Shown piece after piece: positions 37,501 to 50,600 of a stretch of 64,000 bases of DNA. Every line of letters begins with the position of its first letter. The stretch's first letter is position 1. The position numbers and the translations under genes were made by a program. The DNA comes from Embiotoca jacksoni. Its lineage: Eukaryota; Chordata; Actinopteri; Embiotocidae. The notes below the pieces were generated by a model. It searched no databases and was not told the DNA's origin. It was given only the letters and a program-made list of their open reading frames with translations. The stretch covers positions 7,401,656 through 7,465,655 of the forward strand of contig JAKOON010000018.1 in the NCBI GenBank assembly GCA_022577435.1. Direction: 5' to 3'.

Positions 37501-38978
37501 GCGATGAACACTAGTTATGGTTCTTACGATGCGTGATAAAGCCCTGGAGCCAGCGTAGATGTTTCCCGCAAACAGGACGGAGCCTGGAAGCCAGGACAGA
37601 GCTGCAGATCTGTAACACAGCATTAAAACATATCAGACACAGTTGTCCATATGACAGTGAAATATAAATCCAACAGCAAGTACTGTAAGAAAAGCAGTGT
37701 ACCTGCTGATGCGGCTCATTTCCACCCACCCCAGCTTCCCAGACAGGAGAAGCAGGACAGCTCCGATGAATGTCTGCCATCTGGAGATATGCATTTTTAT
37801 CATTTGAGCGAACATAGGGGTATAAGGTTTGCGTTTGATGACTCATTACCAGGCTGCACATAAGAGGTCAGTGGTAACATGAATCAAGATGCATATTTGA
37901 AATACTGAAAAATCCTTTTTTAAAACATTTAGAATTATGATTATTTATTCCTCACAAAAACAACATTTGACCATTTAAATGATTTGTTTGTTTTTCAAAA
38001 ATGGATGCACAATATTGTTTTGTTTTTTGCTGATATCCACTATGCTGACTATGCAGACATATTGTTGCATCTTTACGCCGGGGTCATTGATATTTAGTTG
38101 AGCATGTTATCAGCCTGTTTAATGGCAAACATTTTCATTTTGGGCTGATATTTCATTTTATGCCTTTGTGGGCCGATATTACCGTGCATGCCTACTTTTA
38201 AATAGTTTTTACTTTCAGCTACTCACCCTTGAAATAAGGTTGGATAGGTGAATTTTAACACAGACAGGACAAACTGCAGAGGAGGAAGAAGAATATGTAT
38301 TATTCAGTTAATGGACTTCTCATACATAATCACTGATAACTTTTACAATTTCATACCAAGGAATGCTCCAGCACTTGTACCAAACCCTATTCAAAATTCA
38401 GCAAATTTGGCATTTCCATATGCATCTACAAAAGCTTTTATCTGGCACAACACAACTCTGACTATATTACTTATTACTGGTGGGATTCAGTCTTCAACTC
38501 GGCTCACTGTACATCCTTTTTTTTTTTTTTTTTTTTTTTTTACAACTTCTTCATGCTTACTTCCTGCAATTATTTCTGCCAATTTGTTAAGAGTTGAGAA
38601 TTAGTTTTCTAATGCTGCTTTGATGGCTCATGCTCATATAGTCACAGTAATTCGCAAAGGGCTTTAAATCATGCTGAATAAGTGGTTCATTGATGATCGG
38701 TGTTACATTGCAATTTTCTAAGGAATGAGTCACGAACTGTACAGAGGAGCTCAGAGGGATCCTGGCTGACTTTAAGCCTGTGTGCTGGAGATGGGAACGT
38801 AAGATGAAGCAATATGAACCGAACTGGCTGTGAATGAAGAGAAGTGTAATAAATTCAGATCCCAAGTATCTGATCTTAAAACGACTCAAGTCTTTTCCGC
38901 ACTCACCTTATTGGTGAAATATGATACAACAAAAACGAGGCTGAAAGCGAAGCCAGTGATGTATCTCCTCCACTGCAT
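34506..38978 (-). CDS. tmem241: Transmembrane protein 241 (SLC35-like Golgi transporter)
   Basis: TMEM241 is an SLC35/VRG4-like multi-spanning Golgi protein reported to carry UDP-GlcNAc. Fifteen small coding exons (minus): 38978-38907, 38273-38227, 37780-37703, 37609-37528, 37393-37316, 37115-37090, 36921-36870, 36783-36735, 36426-36381, 36278-36243, 35738-35704, 35624-35555, 35177-35084, 34975-34911, 34569-34506. They total 894 nt, 297 residues (human 296), all with GT-AG sites and consistent phase. Recognisable blocks: start MQWRRYITGFAFSLVFV, SVLKFTYPTLFQGWQTFIG, GKLGWVEM, LSWLPGSVLFAGNIYAGSRA, DLEQQCINYLFS, LLGFLLLLATVKLKSG, GVWIFLAK and the end HVGEALLVYSERDSQV. About ten hydrophobic segments are expected. 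Next to rbbp8, as in human 18q11. Confidence 0.95.
38001..38197. repeat. hAT-type MITE, family B copy 2
   Basis: The ends are GGATGCACAATATTGTTTTG and the reverse complement of GGCATGCACGGTAATATCGG, i.e. imperfect 'GGATGCACGATAATATCGG' termini typical of teleost hAT MITEs. It lies in the tmem241 intron between coding exons 2 and 3. Confidence 0.6.
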
Positions 38979-40040
38979 GTTGACCCGCCGACACGCTGCA
39001 GCAGGGACATGTTTCCTATCAACACATCAAGCCTACAGTTTATACATGTCGTGTGTTTCAAAACATTTCAAGATCGGAAACTTCCCTCACTGTGCCCCGA
39101 TGACACGTCAAGACGTCGGGAGACAGAGATCGTCTATGTTTGGCGAGATCTTGTCTCTGGCTGGGCGTCTCGCTGCGGTTTACCTTGGGACATTTCTTCA
39201 AGACATGTTGGCAGGACGACGACATGCGTGTAAAGTGGAATATCAGTCATCGTCAGTGTGAAAGTTTTGCAGGTATATTACAGACAAAAAGGAAAACCTG
39301 TTTTGAGCTGCTTTTTTTTTTTTTTTTAAAGCAGAAATGCAAACAGTTTTCTGTTAAAAAAGAAAAAGAAAAAAAAAGGTGATGATTTAGAAAATGTCTC
39401 TGTGACATCAATTTAGATTTAATGTATTTGGGGTTTGGACTGTTGGTTGGATAAAATAAGTCATTTACAGACTTGTACTCTGGCTTCACAGGAAATGGCA
39501 ATGGATCAAAGTATTTTCATTTAATAGAGGAAAGAATCACAGAAAATTAAATTTGTCAGATCAATCCATAGGTAATAATAATATTTTGAAAAAAAGTTAA
39601 TGTTTTTGTAAATTCATTTTGAGATTAGATCATTTTTTTGCTGGTGATTTTTGTTTCTTATTTAACATTATTTCATCTTTCTCTTATGACCCACCCAACA
39701 TTATAAGGTGCAATATTGCAGTAAATCACCACAGTGACTATTTTTGACATTAAAATATCATTATCAGTCCCCTCAATAGATCAAATAGTTAATGAAAACA
39801 AAAATAAGCCAATGCAAAAACTGGGAAATAAGGCTTAAGATTCAATGATTAAATCTAGTGATTAGTTATGTGCAACACATTTTCAAACATTTCACTAATC
39901 ACCATCAGTTAAAAATATGCAGCCACTTTTAAAATATTGTCAAATATCTTAAGCTGTATAGAAAGTATTTCCATAATGAAAAAAAAAAAATGAAAACGGC
40001 AACACACACACAGAGAGAGAGGCTCTTTTCTTTTTGCTTG
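38979..40040. other. Intergenic spacer between tmem241 and nsmaf
   Basis: The two genes diverge here, 1.26 kb between start codons. The first 250 bases next to tmem241 probably hold its 5' UTR and promoter. About 39395-39560 is a MITE family A relic (TTTGGACTGTTGGTTGGATA). The rest is AT-rich with nothing recognised. Confidence 0.55.
39395..39560 (+). repeat. MITE family A, copy 4 (partial)
   Basis: It shares GGACTGTTGGTTGGATAAAA with the copy at 700-1035, plus weaker flanking similarity. Truncated on both sides. Confidence 0.45.
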
Positions 40041-40233
40041 TCCACAATTGTGCGGAGCGGCGACGGTACCCCGAAACAGCGTCAGAGTGAAACCTCTCGC
40101 TCTTTCTTTGCTGCGGCATCGTTTGTCTGAGAGTCAGTCACGTGGCGTCCAGCAAGTTTCCGTGTTTACCGTCAGAGAACCGGACCGAGGCGTCTTCACG
40201 GCGGCGAGTTTCCGAGGAGGATGCTGTGCAGCG
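40041..40233 (+). promoter_or_regulatory. nsmaf 5' UTR/promoter with overlapping upstream ATG
   Basis: A GC- and CpG-rich interval directly upstream of the nsmaf ATG. An upstream ATG at 40221, in another frame, runs through exon 1 and, after splicing, ends at a TGA early in exon 2. It therefore overlaps the main start at 40234. The transcription start was not identified. Confidence 0.45.
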
Positions 40234-40387
40234 ATGGCTTTTTTAAAGACGCAAGAGCGAACGAAAGAAAGGTTTGTGTCCCTCCACCTCTTCTTGACGT
40301 GACTTTGCTCCACGGTGCGGGGGTGGGGGGTGGGGGGTGGGGTGGGGTGGTGGTCGGAGCTGCAGGTCAACCGGCGGGCTGTTTTCG

Positions 40388-40418
<31 letters not shown>

Positions 40419-43400
40419 ACCACCTCACCCCACCCTCTGTTGGTGAAAGTCATGACGGCGTCGGGCCACTCAGCTGACGAGAGCTGCGCTGTCAGCTGCG
40501 GGGATGCACGCTTGTTATTGAAGGCGTGAAGAGCGGCCGCCCGCCGCACCGGGACATATCCCGTGTCATTTCCATTTGAAGAACAGATTAGTACATCGAG
40601 GTTACCGTCGGGCGAGATGGGTTAAAGTTTACCCCCCAAACGACCTCTTATAGGATATTAAAAAAACAAATACAACCCACTTTCAGTTGTTTGTCAGCTG
40701 ACTAATATCCACCCATTGATTGTATTATCCCCACAGCCCGCACATCCACCCGCGCGTCATCCTATTGACTCAGTCCGGTAGATAATAATGTTTTGCAGTT
40801 TTGACTCGCAGCCTACTTGGCAGGAAGGAGGATCGTTTCGGCTCCGAAGAATGGAGGATGAACGTCTGCAGGCTGCAGCCGGTATCGTGTGAACAGACGA
40901 GGTCCTCCCGGTGTGGTCAAATGAGAGGACACTCCTCATGGATGCGATTGCAGTATTCATATATCAGCAGAACAACCGTCACATATTTATCACAAGGACG
41001 CAGTGATCCAGACGTTTCTCTGTTGTCTGCTTCCTGTGTTAATATCATGGATGTAAACAAACCTTTTGATTGCATCTCAAATGTTGAAAGTAGTCCACAG
41101 ATTTTCAATCGGACTCCTGCAACATGTTCAACTCACGGTTTAAATCTATCCCAAATCAATGCACAGCGGGTATCTTTATTTTACTACTTTTGTTTTTCAG
41201 ACTGGCACCTGTATTACTCAAAATGCAACTTGAGCTAGTCACCTCACTTAAAAGTTATCAGGCTTTGCTCAGCTCAGCTCACACATGCAGTAGGATTCCC
41301 CGACACTTAATAACTGATTTACTGTCCAGGGTTTCACAAGACTTTTTTGGGGGGATTATTTAAGTGGTTGTTTGTTGTTTGTCTCGTTAACCACCAGCTG
41401 CTGTTTTATTGTTCTTCTGTAGGTTTTCTCTGTTGTTGCTGGATTTGGAGGAGTATTACTTTGAACAACACACCGCATACCATGTAACAAGCAAAGACAA
41501 AAAGGAGAGGTAAGTCAGATTATATATATAAAAAGAAAAAAAAAGCTTCATATAAAACTAATAACATAAATCATTACTCTATAAAATCACTTAATAAGGG
41601 AAATTGTGCGAATGTGTTATTAAATACAAAAAAAAATGCTGGCAACCTCGATTCAGTGTGTGAAAACCCAAAAAAAGTGTGTAAGTGTTACACATGCTTG
41701 TTTCCGTTTCCTTTTCTTCTTATCATGTTTACAGCTAATTATGTTTGTTTAAAGCTTTCAGAGCTGATGGCGGTTACCGCAGCTTGTACAGCTGTTCAAA
41801 CATGAGCTCGTCTGTTATGAAGGGCTGAGCAAACTAAAGGAACCTCTTCCTTCAGACAGTTTACTTTTATTGTCCTATTAAAGCCGGAGGAAGTGAGAGC
41901 AGAAACGATTTATGCTGCTCTCAACTCCTGTGTTTCCTCCTCGTGTTTATCCAGTGACCAGCATTGTAAACTGTTCAGTGATAGTCACTGAGTTTTTTGT
42001 GAACGTGTCCGTCGTAACAAGAAAGAATACGACGAAGTTACAGACGCATGAATCACTTGACGACAGACCTCTGTGAAATTTAACACATTTAAAATTCACG
42101 TCTGCAGCATATAACGAAGCATGTTCTCTCACATTAATAGAAACAGCTTTGCTAACGTGCCAGCTCAGTCCAGAAATCTACGAGCAACATTTATTGAACT
42201 TTATAAATTGTTAAAACTTAGATCTAATTGTAATGTTTGAATTCATTCAGGCTTTTTACAAGAACATTTTCTTCCGTTTTGTTTTGCTTGAAAAGCTAGA
42301 AAAGGGATGCTAGCATGTCATTAGCATTTTTTTTTTTTTTGCAAACTTATTGTCTTTCTTATATCTATTTCCTTTCTCGTATAACATATTTGCCAATATA
42401 TAAGTTTATATTTTATTATACTTCATTGTACTACAGGCTAATGTTCACTGTTTCCTTTCCAGAACGATCAGAGGTTCATTCAAGGTTTGTTCCAGATCTA
42501 TCGTATTTGATCCAGAGGATCTTGAGGAGCCAATTTTAAAGGTTTGTTTCCATAATATTTTTTAAAAACGGTCTCTCTTTGTTTTTTTCATTTTGTTGTC
42601 ACTATGTTAATCCAAATTCTTTTTCGCTGTGTCAGCAGATTCCTCTGCGAGACTGCAAGAAGATCGAGTTTGTGGAAAAAGAGCAAAATCCTTTCCACGA
42701 GTGAGCACGGTTTCATCTCCGGTGTTACGTGTTCAGTTCATGGTGTTTATTTAGGTTGTCAAACGGGTTTTGATGCTCATAAATGACGTGTAGATGTAGT
42801 TCAACTACGATTGGAAACCAACTTTGAAAGCAGCGTCTACAAATTAGGGATGCAGGATATTGGATTTTTTTTACAGATATTTTTGAACTCTTTTGGCCGA
42901 CTGCCGGTGCTGATATATGTACACGTTTTTTTCCCCATCCAACGGCAGAGAACATTAAGTCGCTCCTGTGGTGGAATTTACATATTCTTATGCCTAATCT
43001 TGTCGTGATGGCCCACTGGCAGACACAGACATTAAATACAGTGCTTTCAAAGATGTACACATTCAGTGGGCCAAATAAGAAAACGGACTTCGCTTAGGTT
43101 GTGTAAAACATGCCGCGTTTATTTTCAACATTTATTTCAAACAAAGCTGTAATATCTACCCTACCTAAACAGGCTTGGATGATGCTTTACCTGAGACTCT
43201 TATTGCAAGCAAACAGCTTCATATTCAGACACTGTAGAAAACCTCCACGTCACGTGTAAATCGTGGCTCTCCATTTCACGCGACGCAAGAGACTTGATAA
43301 ATGTGCTGCATGTGCACCCTCGCACCGAGTCGTGGCATCAGTCATTTAGTCAGTGATCAAGCATTAAGGCAAAATCAAAGGTTTTTAAAGTTTCATCAGC

Positions 43401-44604
43401 TCATCACGTGGGCAGAAATGTTCATTTTGAGCCAATGTCAATGTTTCAATTCAAAGCCTTTGTTGGCCGATACCGACGATGTGCCGATATTATTGTGAAT
43501 CCCGACTGCACTTTATTGGTCCATATGGGATCTTATCTTGCATGTTAAAGCTGCTTTCTGGTTGACATACACAGGTAGTTTGGTTTGAAACAAATCTAAC
43601 GGTGATTATAATATGTGGTGAAGCAGAATCTCAAAATGCATTTTCAGAAATTTGTTCATTTTCACAATTTGTAGTCACAGTTTTGATATTTGTATGTATT
43701 TTAACGTATTTGTTAAACTACCTTATTTGTGTTTTTCTGACAGACCTCGGCCATCCGCCTTAACTGTTTTATGTGGACAGGTGAGTAATCGTTACCATGG
43801 CGATATGATTTTGAGATATTGATCTTCAGAGTGGTATCAGTCCTCGTGACTTGTTACACTGTAGTAAATGGTAATAGTTTGTGGTCTTCGATTGTCCAAG
43901 ATTTCTCATCTGTAATTGATGCAGTGTGTTGTTTGTTTTGACGGGTCTTCAAAGTAAAAGCACAAATTTCCTTTTCACTTTCATTTCAGGTTATTCACAT
44001 CAAAGACAGCAATGTCATCGCACCTTACAGACATGAGAGGGTGAGTCAGCTGGAACTCAGAGAGCAGCTGAGACCATCTGATGTCGGTGTGGTTCAACCA
44101 ACCTGTCACATGCTCAAACAGAAATGTCCTCAGCTGATTATTACTAAGAGGAATTTCTAACAGTGAAATCACTGAACTATGAACGGTGAAATCTGATGCT
44201 AAAACTCTACCGTTTATTAAAAACAACGTGAGAAGTATAATGAGTCAGGCCTGAGTGATCACGCCCTCAGACAATATGTGGAATCAAGCCATTTGGACAC
44301 TTTGTGAACCAGCAGAATTTGAACTATTACATAACTGTCAGCATGAAAGTCTGTGATTCTCTCAACACTTCTGCAGGGAACAAACAAAATAACCTTTCAA
44401 CTGGAAGTGTGGAATAAAACAGAAGATGTTGTTCAGACATTACTGCAGGTATGTTTCTAGTTTAATACAGTACTAATATTACATTTACATCAGCTGGGAG
44501 TTTGATGGAGTGGCCTGTATTTGTTTGATAAATAATCACATTATCAGTCTTTCTATTTTACTTTTAAACAGACTCTGGAACACAGGGATTTGATGCATTT
44601 AGAG

Positions 44605-44681
<77 letters not shown>

Positions 44682-47600
44682 TATATTATAAGTTGCTGTC
44701 ATCATCCTCAGTTTTGAATCAGTTAAATATTTTAGCTCCACAGGGCGTCCTGTCTGGAAAAAGTTGGAGACCAGACTGCGATGGTGAGAGTCAGATGATG
44801 AAAATTATAAGCCTGAATAATCCATTCTGTCTTTATTTAATATATATATATATATATATATATGTCATATATATATAATCATCTATAACCAAACCTACAT
44901 TTCTTCTTGTGCGTTTCTAGATTGCTGCCAATCTGCAGTCCCGACTGGCGAGGTCATCGTTTGACAAAAACTAGTACGTGGATGTCAAACAGACGTATCT
45001 GCTTTTCACTTATGGTTTTGAAATCTCACAGTTTACAGACAAAAAGCTTATTTCAGTGGTTATTTGATTTGTGTTATGTACTGTTGGTGTTTTAGTTCAA
45101 TATAACGATCAACAAAGTAGCGCTGTAGTATGAATCACTTCTGTTAGAGTGTGTCGCCGGATAAGATGACGTTGATCTGCTGTGAAGTTTTCAGAGTGTT
45201 GCTGAGAAGCCTCACATGGAGTGTGCGGTGGAGATGGTCCTGCCTCTGGTGTCCAATCCAGGCCACGTCTGCATCACCGATGAAAACCTCTACTTCCAGC
45301 CTCTCAATGGATATCCGGTGAGCTGACAAAGTGCACGTGCTCGACCTCTCAGATGGAGCAGTTAGTCGTAATGTACTGCAGCGGCTCTGCGGCAACATCA
45401 TCACGAATGATTTGCAGTTAATTAGTTCCCGTGCCCTGTCGTTTCAGGAAAATGTGATTCAAATCAAACTGCACAGAGTCCGGAGAATCTACAAAAGACG
45501 GCACGGTCTCAGACCTCTGGTGAGCGACGGGTCGGATGGTACATTCATACTAATGCAGTAAATCTCACTCACTCGTGTGACGACTGCGTGTGCGTTGGGT
45601 CGTTGCTCACTCAGGGTCTGGAGGTCTTCTGCACTGAGAACGACTTCTGCTCAGACATCTACCTGAAGTTTTACAGCACCGCTGACAGAGATGAGATCTA
45701 CTACTACATCGCCACTTTCCTGGGTGAGAAAACGCAAAGCCGTTAATAAATAAAGTGTCATCAGTTCCTAAAAAAAATCTTGTGCTCTAATAACACCTTT
45801 AATAGTGTTATGAGGCTGCTTTTCTAAGATTGAGTCCTTGTTTGTTTTTCACTGAGCAGTTGGAACAAACATTTGCAGCAACACACCAACAAACCTGGAT
45901 TTAAACAGTGCAGGATTATACAGAATCAGCTTTGTATAATGAAGGACAAAGGACACACTGAATGTAAATATAACTTTTTTGGGTGCAATAAGAACTCCAC
46001 GCGGCACCTTTATGTCCTAAATCTGTAGGTGTTTCCTGCTGTTCTGCTTTTTCTGTTGTGCAAAATTGTGTAATTATATGTGTTTAATCCATTACTACAA
46101 AGAGGTCATTCAATAGTCTGGAACACAAAACCTGCCAATAAACAACATTATAAACAGGGTTTCAGTGGAGAGTTATAATCTCTCGATGTCATAAATGTTG
46201 TTTCGAAGCTTTTTCTGTCAGAAAATTCAGAGAAAACTCTCATTATTTGAACCTGTCGAATTTTTTGACTGCATAACAACCACAAACAATAAATAAATAT
46301 ATAAATAAAGGCAGAATATCAGCCATCATCTCTTCACCGTGATCCTGAAATAGTGGTTTTGGCCTTTGAAAACTGTCACTGGTGAAACCCTGTAACTCTT
46401 TACAAACTGAACCACTGATCCGTACTGTTCTCCTCTGTGTCGCTCAGAGAACCACATGATCGAACACACGGCAGAGAGCTACATGCTGCAGTGGCAGCGC
46501 GGCCACCTCAGTAACTACCAGTACCTCCTCCACCTCAACAACCTGGCCGACCGCAGCTGCAACGACCTCTCCCAGTACCCCGTCTTCCCCTGGGTCCTCG
46601 CCGACTACACCAGCGCTCAGTTAGGTGAGTCCACAGGTTCAAATGAGCATCAAAGGTTTCCCCGTGTTAAAGAGGCTTCAGCTCATTGTCAGGACTTCAC
46701 ACTTGGTTTCTCAGACCTGACGAGTGCCGCAACATTCAGAGACCTGAGCAAACCTGTGGGAGCCCTAAACAAGGAGCGGCTGGACGGACTGCTGGTGAGA
46801 CTGTGATGTTCACTGATGTTTGAATATCTCTGATGAGAAGCTCCTCAGTAACCACGGAGTCCTTCTCCTGTTCACAGGCTCGCTACAGAGGCATGCCCGA
46901 ACCTCGCTTCATGTACGGCAGCCACTACTCATCTCCAGGATACGTCCTCTTTTACCTGGTCAGAGTCGGTATGTCACACACAGGATGCATGAAACCGCAG
47001 TGCAGACTCTCCTTTCAGTGTGTTCAAACATGGTTCAACCAGACTCTTATTATCTGGGTGGTTGTTGCCACTGTTCCCTGTGGACTGAGGTTTGTTGGTG
47101 CAAAGCCTTCCAGTCTAATGACTAACAGATTTAAGATGTAAAACTGCAGTTCAAAACACTCTCAGATTTCATTGTGATAGTTTGTGCTTGTTGAAGTCAG
47201 AGAGGAGCAGTTTCTTCAAAATAAAAGCTAAAATACAAGCTTTGGAAAGAACTTGTGTCAATATTGCCACAAACTTTTCCAAAAGGACAAAATTAATATA
47301 ATGCAAGATTATAAAGATACTTCCATTATTTCATTATCCATCTCAGTTAATTTGATATTGATATAAACTCTCAGCAAATGATTAGTGCAGTTAATATAAC
47401 GGAAAAAAAAATAGCCTTTATTGTTATTGTTTTGACTTTATGTCTTAGCAGTTGGTAACAAATTACACCACGGCAATATAGAGACTCATTACAAAGCAGT
47501 GGATGGGCTAATATCTTTTGCACATAAATTCTAGGCTGTCGTAATTTAATAATTTGTTGATATGGAGCTGCCTGCATTGTAATTATTATTTTAAATCCTG

Positions 47601-50600
47601 AACTTTCCTCTCCCCTCCAGCTCCAGAGCACATGCTGTGTCTCCAGAATGGCCGTTATGACCATGCTGATCGCATGTTTAACAGGTACTTTTTTTCATCA
47701 TGTCAAACATATTAAAAAAAAAAAACTGTCTAGTAAATATTTCTAACCTGTAGTTTATACCCGTTTTCTTTGCTTGGCTATGACCAAAGCAATACATTCA
47801 AAACTTTTACCAATGAATGTCCATTTGGATGTTAATTTTTATACAGTTTATGAATAATGTCAATACATGCAAAGTGTTATATTTAATCTGGAACACCAGT
47901 CTTTACTATACCTCACCTTTTGCCGCATAAATGTGTTTATTAAGGCTGCAGTTTTAAAAAAAACAATCTGATGTTTCACATTGGTATTTACTGATACGCT
48001 CTGATTTCCTATAGCGTTGGTGACACATGGAAAAACTGCTTAGAGGGTGCGACTGACTTCAAAGAGGTACAAAATATCAGTCGACTGCACTTTTTTTTCA
48101 GTTCCACTGTGGTGGCCACATTCAGAAAGGTTTTCTCTGCTTCACCATTCGGTACAGCTCGACTCAACTTGCCTTTTTTGGTTTTGCACCTTAAATTGTG
48201 GTTGTTAACTGGTTCTTTTTTAGATGTTGTCTCCATTGTGGTTCCAAGTGAGATGTGCAGATCCCAAAAAAAAGTCACACTAGACGCGACAGGCCACTGA
48301 TGAATCCAAGATTATAGTTTCTGAAAAAAAAAACAAAAAACACTTTTCGTTGGATTTTAGTTCTCCGACAATTCCCTCGTCATTGTGTCATAATTGCTTG
48401 ATACAAGACATCCTGCACAAATATCTCCTGCCAAGCTACTCGAGCGGCCAAAATGTTAAAGTCCTTGCGACCAAACTGATCGAGTTGAGTTGAACTATAC
48501 CAAGAAAAATAGAGCCTTCACATTCTGTCTGCAGAGTTTTCGATAGAATAATGTATTCCTTGTATTCACAGTATGTCTTTCTGCTAATGTAGTTGACTGC
48601 AGAGTTTTATGGGACCGACTGCAGCTTCCTGGAAAACCGACTGATTCTTGATTTGGGCCGTCGGCAGAATGGAAGTTTAGTTGGTGATGTTGCTCTGCCA
48701 CCGTGGGCCTCAGGTGAACTTCCTGTTTGATCCTGACATGTTGTGAACTGTGTGAAGAGTTTAAGTTAATTGTCCATTCAGCTCATGTGCTCCTGTCTTT
48801 GTCTTCCTTCCAGATGCCAGTGATTTTCTTCAAAAGCACAAACAAGCATTGGAGAGTCAGTTTGTATCCGAGCACCTTCATGAGTGGATCGACCTGGTGT
48901 TTGGCTTTAAACAGAGAGGCAGTGAAGCTGTGGTCGCTCAGAATGGTAAAATCTATTTTCAACATGAAACAAACAGAAACTGGACGACGACTAATATGTG
49001 AACTATTTTCTTTCAGTGTTTCACCCGCTGACCTACGAAGGCAGCATCGACTGTGACAGGTGGAAAAAACAGAAAATCCCTCCGTTATTACTATTCTATG
49101 TATGTCTACTGTCCCATAACTCTCCTCTTCTTCTTCTCTCTGTGAAGCATTGAGGACACCGATCAGAGAATCGCCATGCTGACTCAGATCCTGGAGTTCG
49201 GCCAGACGCCCAAACAGCTGTTCAGCAGCCCTCACCCTCACAGGATCACACCCAGGTTTCACAACATAACTCGAAGCCCCAGCATCAGCTCTCCAATCAG
49301 TGACCTGTCTCCAGGTAGAGTATGTGTGATGTGCGATGACAGAGGCTGATCTTTCACATTAAAGACCTTCAGTTTCTGATAACATGACACCAGTGAAATG
49401 TAATAACAGTTATGTTCACCAATGCTGCCACAGATCCTACAATTAGAGAGGCTGTTTGTATTTTGGTGAATCTACAACATCCCTGTTATCAGTGCTGCAA
49501 CTCTTTTCTCTACCAGATCAGTTTATTTACATGAAATATATAAATTAATTGTTAGTCTGGCTTCGCCCACTTATTGCGCACGGCTTGTCTTTACTGATTA
49601 TTAGGGAAGGGCATTTCAAACTAATACTACGAATTAAAAATTCGCCTTTAACTATTCATCTATTAATCAAATATATATCATAAGAGATATTCAAAAATTC
49701 TGTCCCATCCCTTGTGATTGTAGTCTGGAAACCCTGTTGGCATTACGGTTTGTTCAGTCACTCTTAAACCATCAAACACATATAAACTGGGCATCATGTT
49801 TTTGATTCCTGCATGCGTCTCCACGGTAACCATCCCTGTGTTTCTTCGCAGCCTCTCAGGGTGAAGACTCATCCTTTGAAGACCTCACTGAGGAGAGCAG
49901 GAAGTTCGCCTGGGCAAACATGGGAAGTCTGGAAGTCATTTCCAGCGACAAGATCCATAAAGAGTGAGTCAGCAGCCGGCCAGTTGACTTCTAGTTCACA
50001 TGCAACAGAAATGAAAGCTGTGGTTCAAAAATAAGGAAGTGCATGTAGAATTTTTAAAATCTAATTGTGGCAGAGCAGCAGAGGACAGGTGGCTGCTGTA
50101 GGACTACTTCCTTTAGATAAAACAAATAAACATCTGCAGAGCACCTTCAGTGAAAAAGTTTTTCTTCCATTTCTGAACAGTGCACTTGTCAATCATTTCA
50201 GAGTCCACTTCCAACTGTATTTAGTCTCTGTCTTTTAATCCTCTTGACTGCTCCTTGTTTTATTTAGGCGTGTTATTATTTCGAGTCTTTCTTCTGCAGA
50301 GCTGTGACGGGCATCGCTGTGACTCGAGACGGAGCTGCTATTTTCTCCACATCCCAAGGTCTGAAAACTGAGACAAATACAGACTGTTGTAGAAAACGCA
50401 CAAAAAAAAAAGATCCAAAGAAAAGCAACTGACTTTTTTAAGGAATTTGCTTCATCAGAAATGTTTGGAAAAGGTATTTGGATGCAGATGCGTTATGCAC
50501 ATTGTTTTCCTGAAACATTGTAATGCAGTCACGGTTACAGATGTCAGAAAAACAATAACACTGGTTTGTAATGTGACAGTTGACTCTCTCAGAGCAGTGA

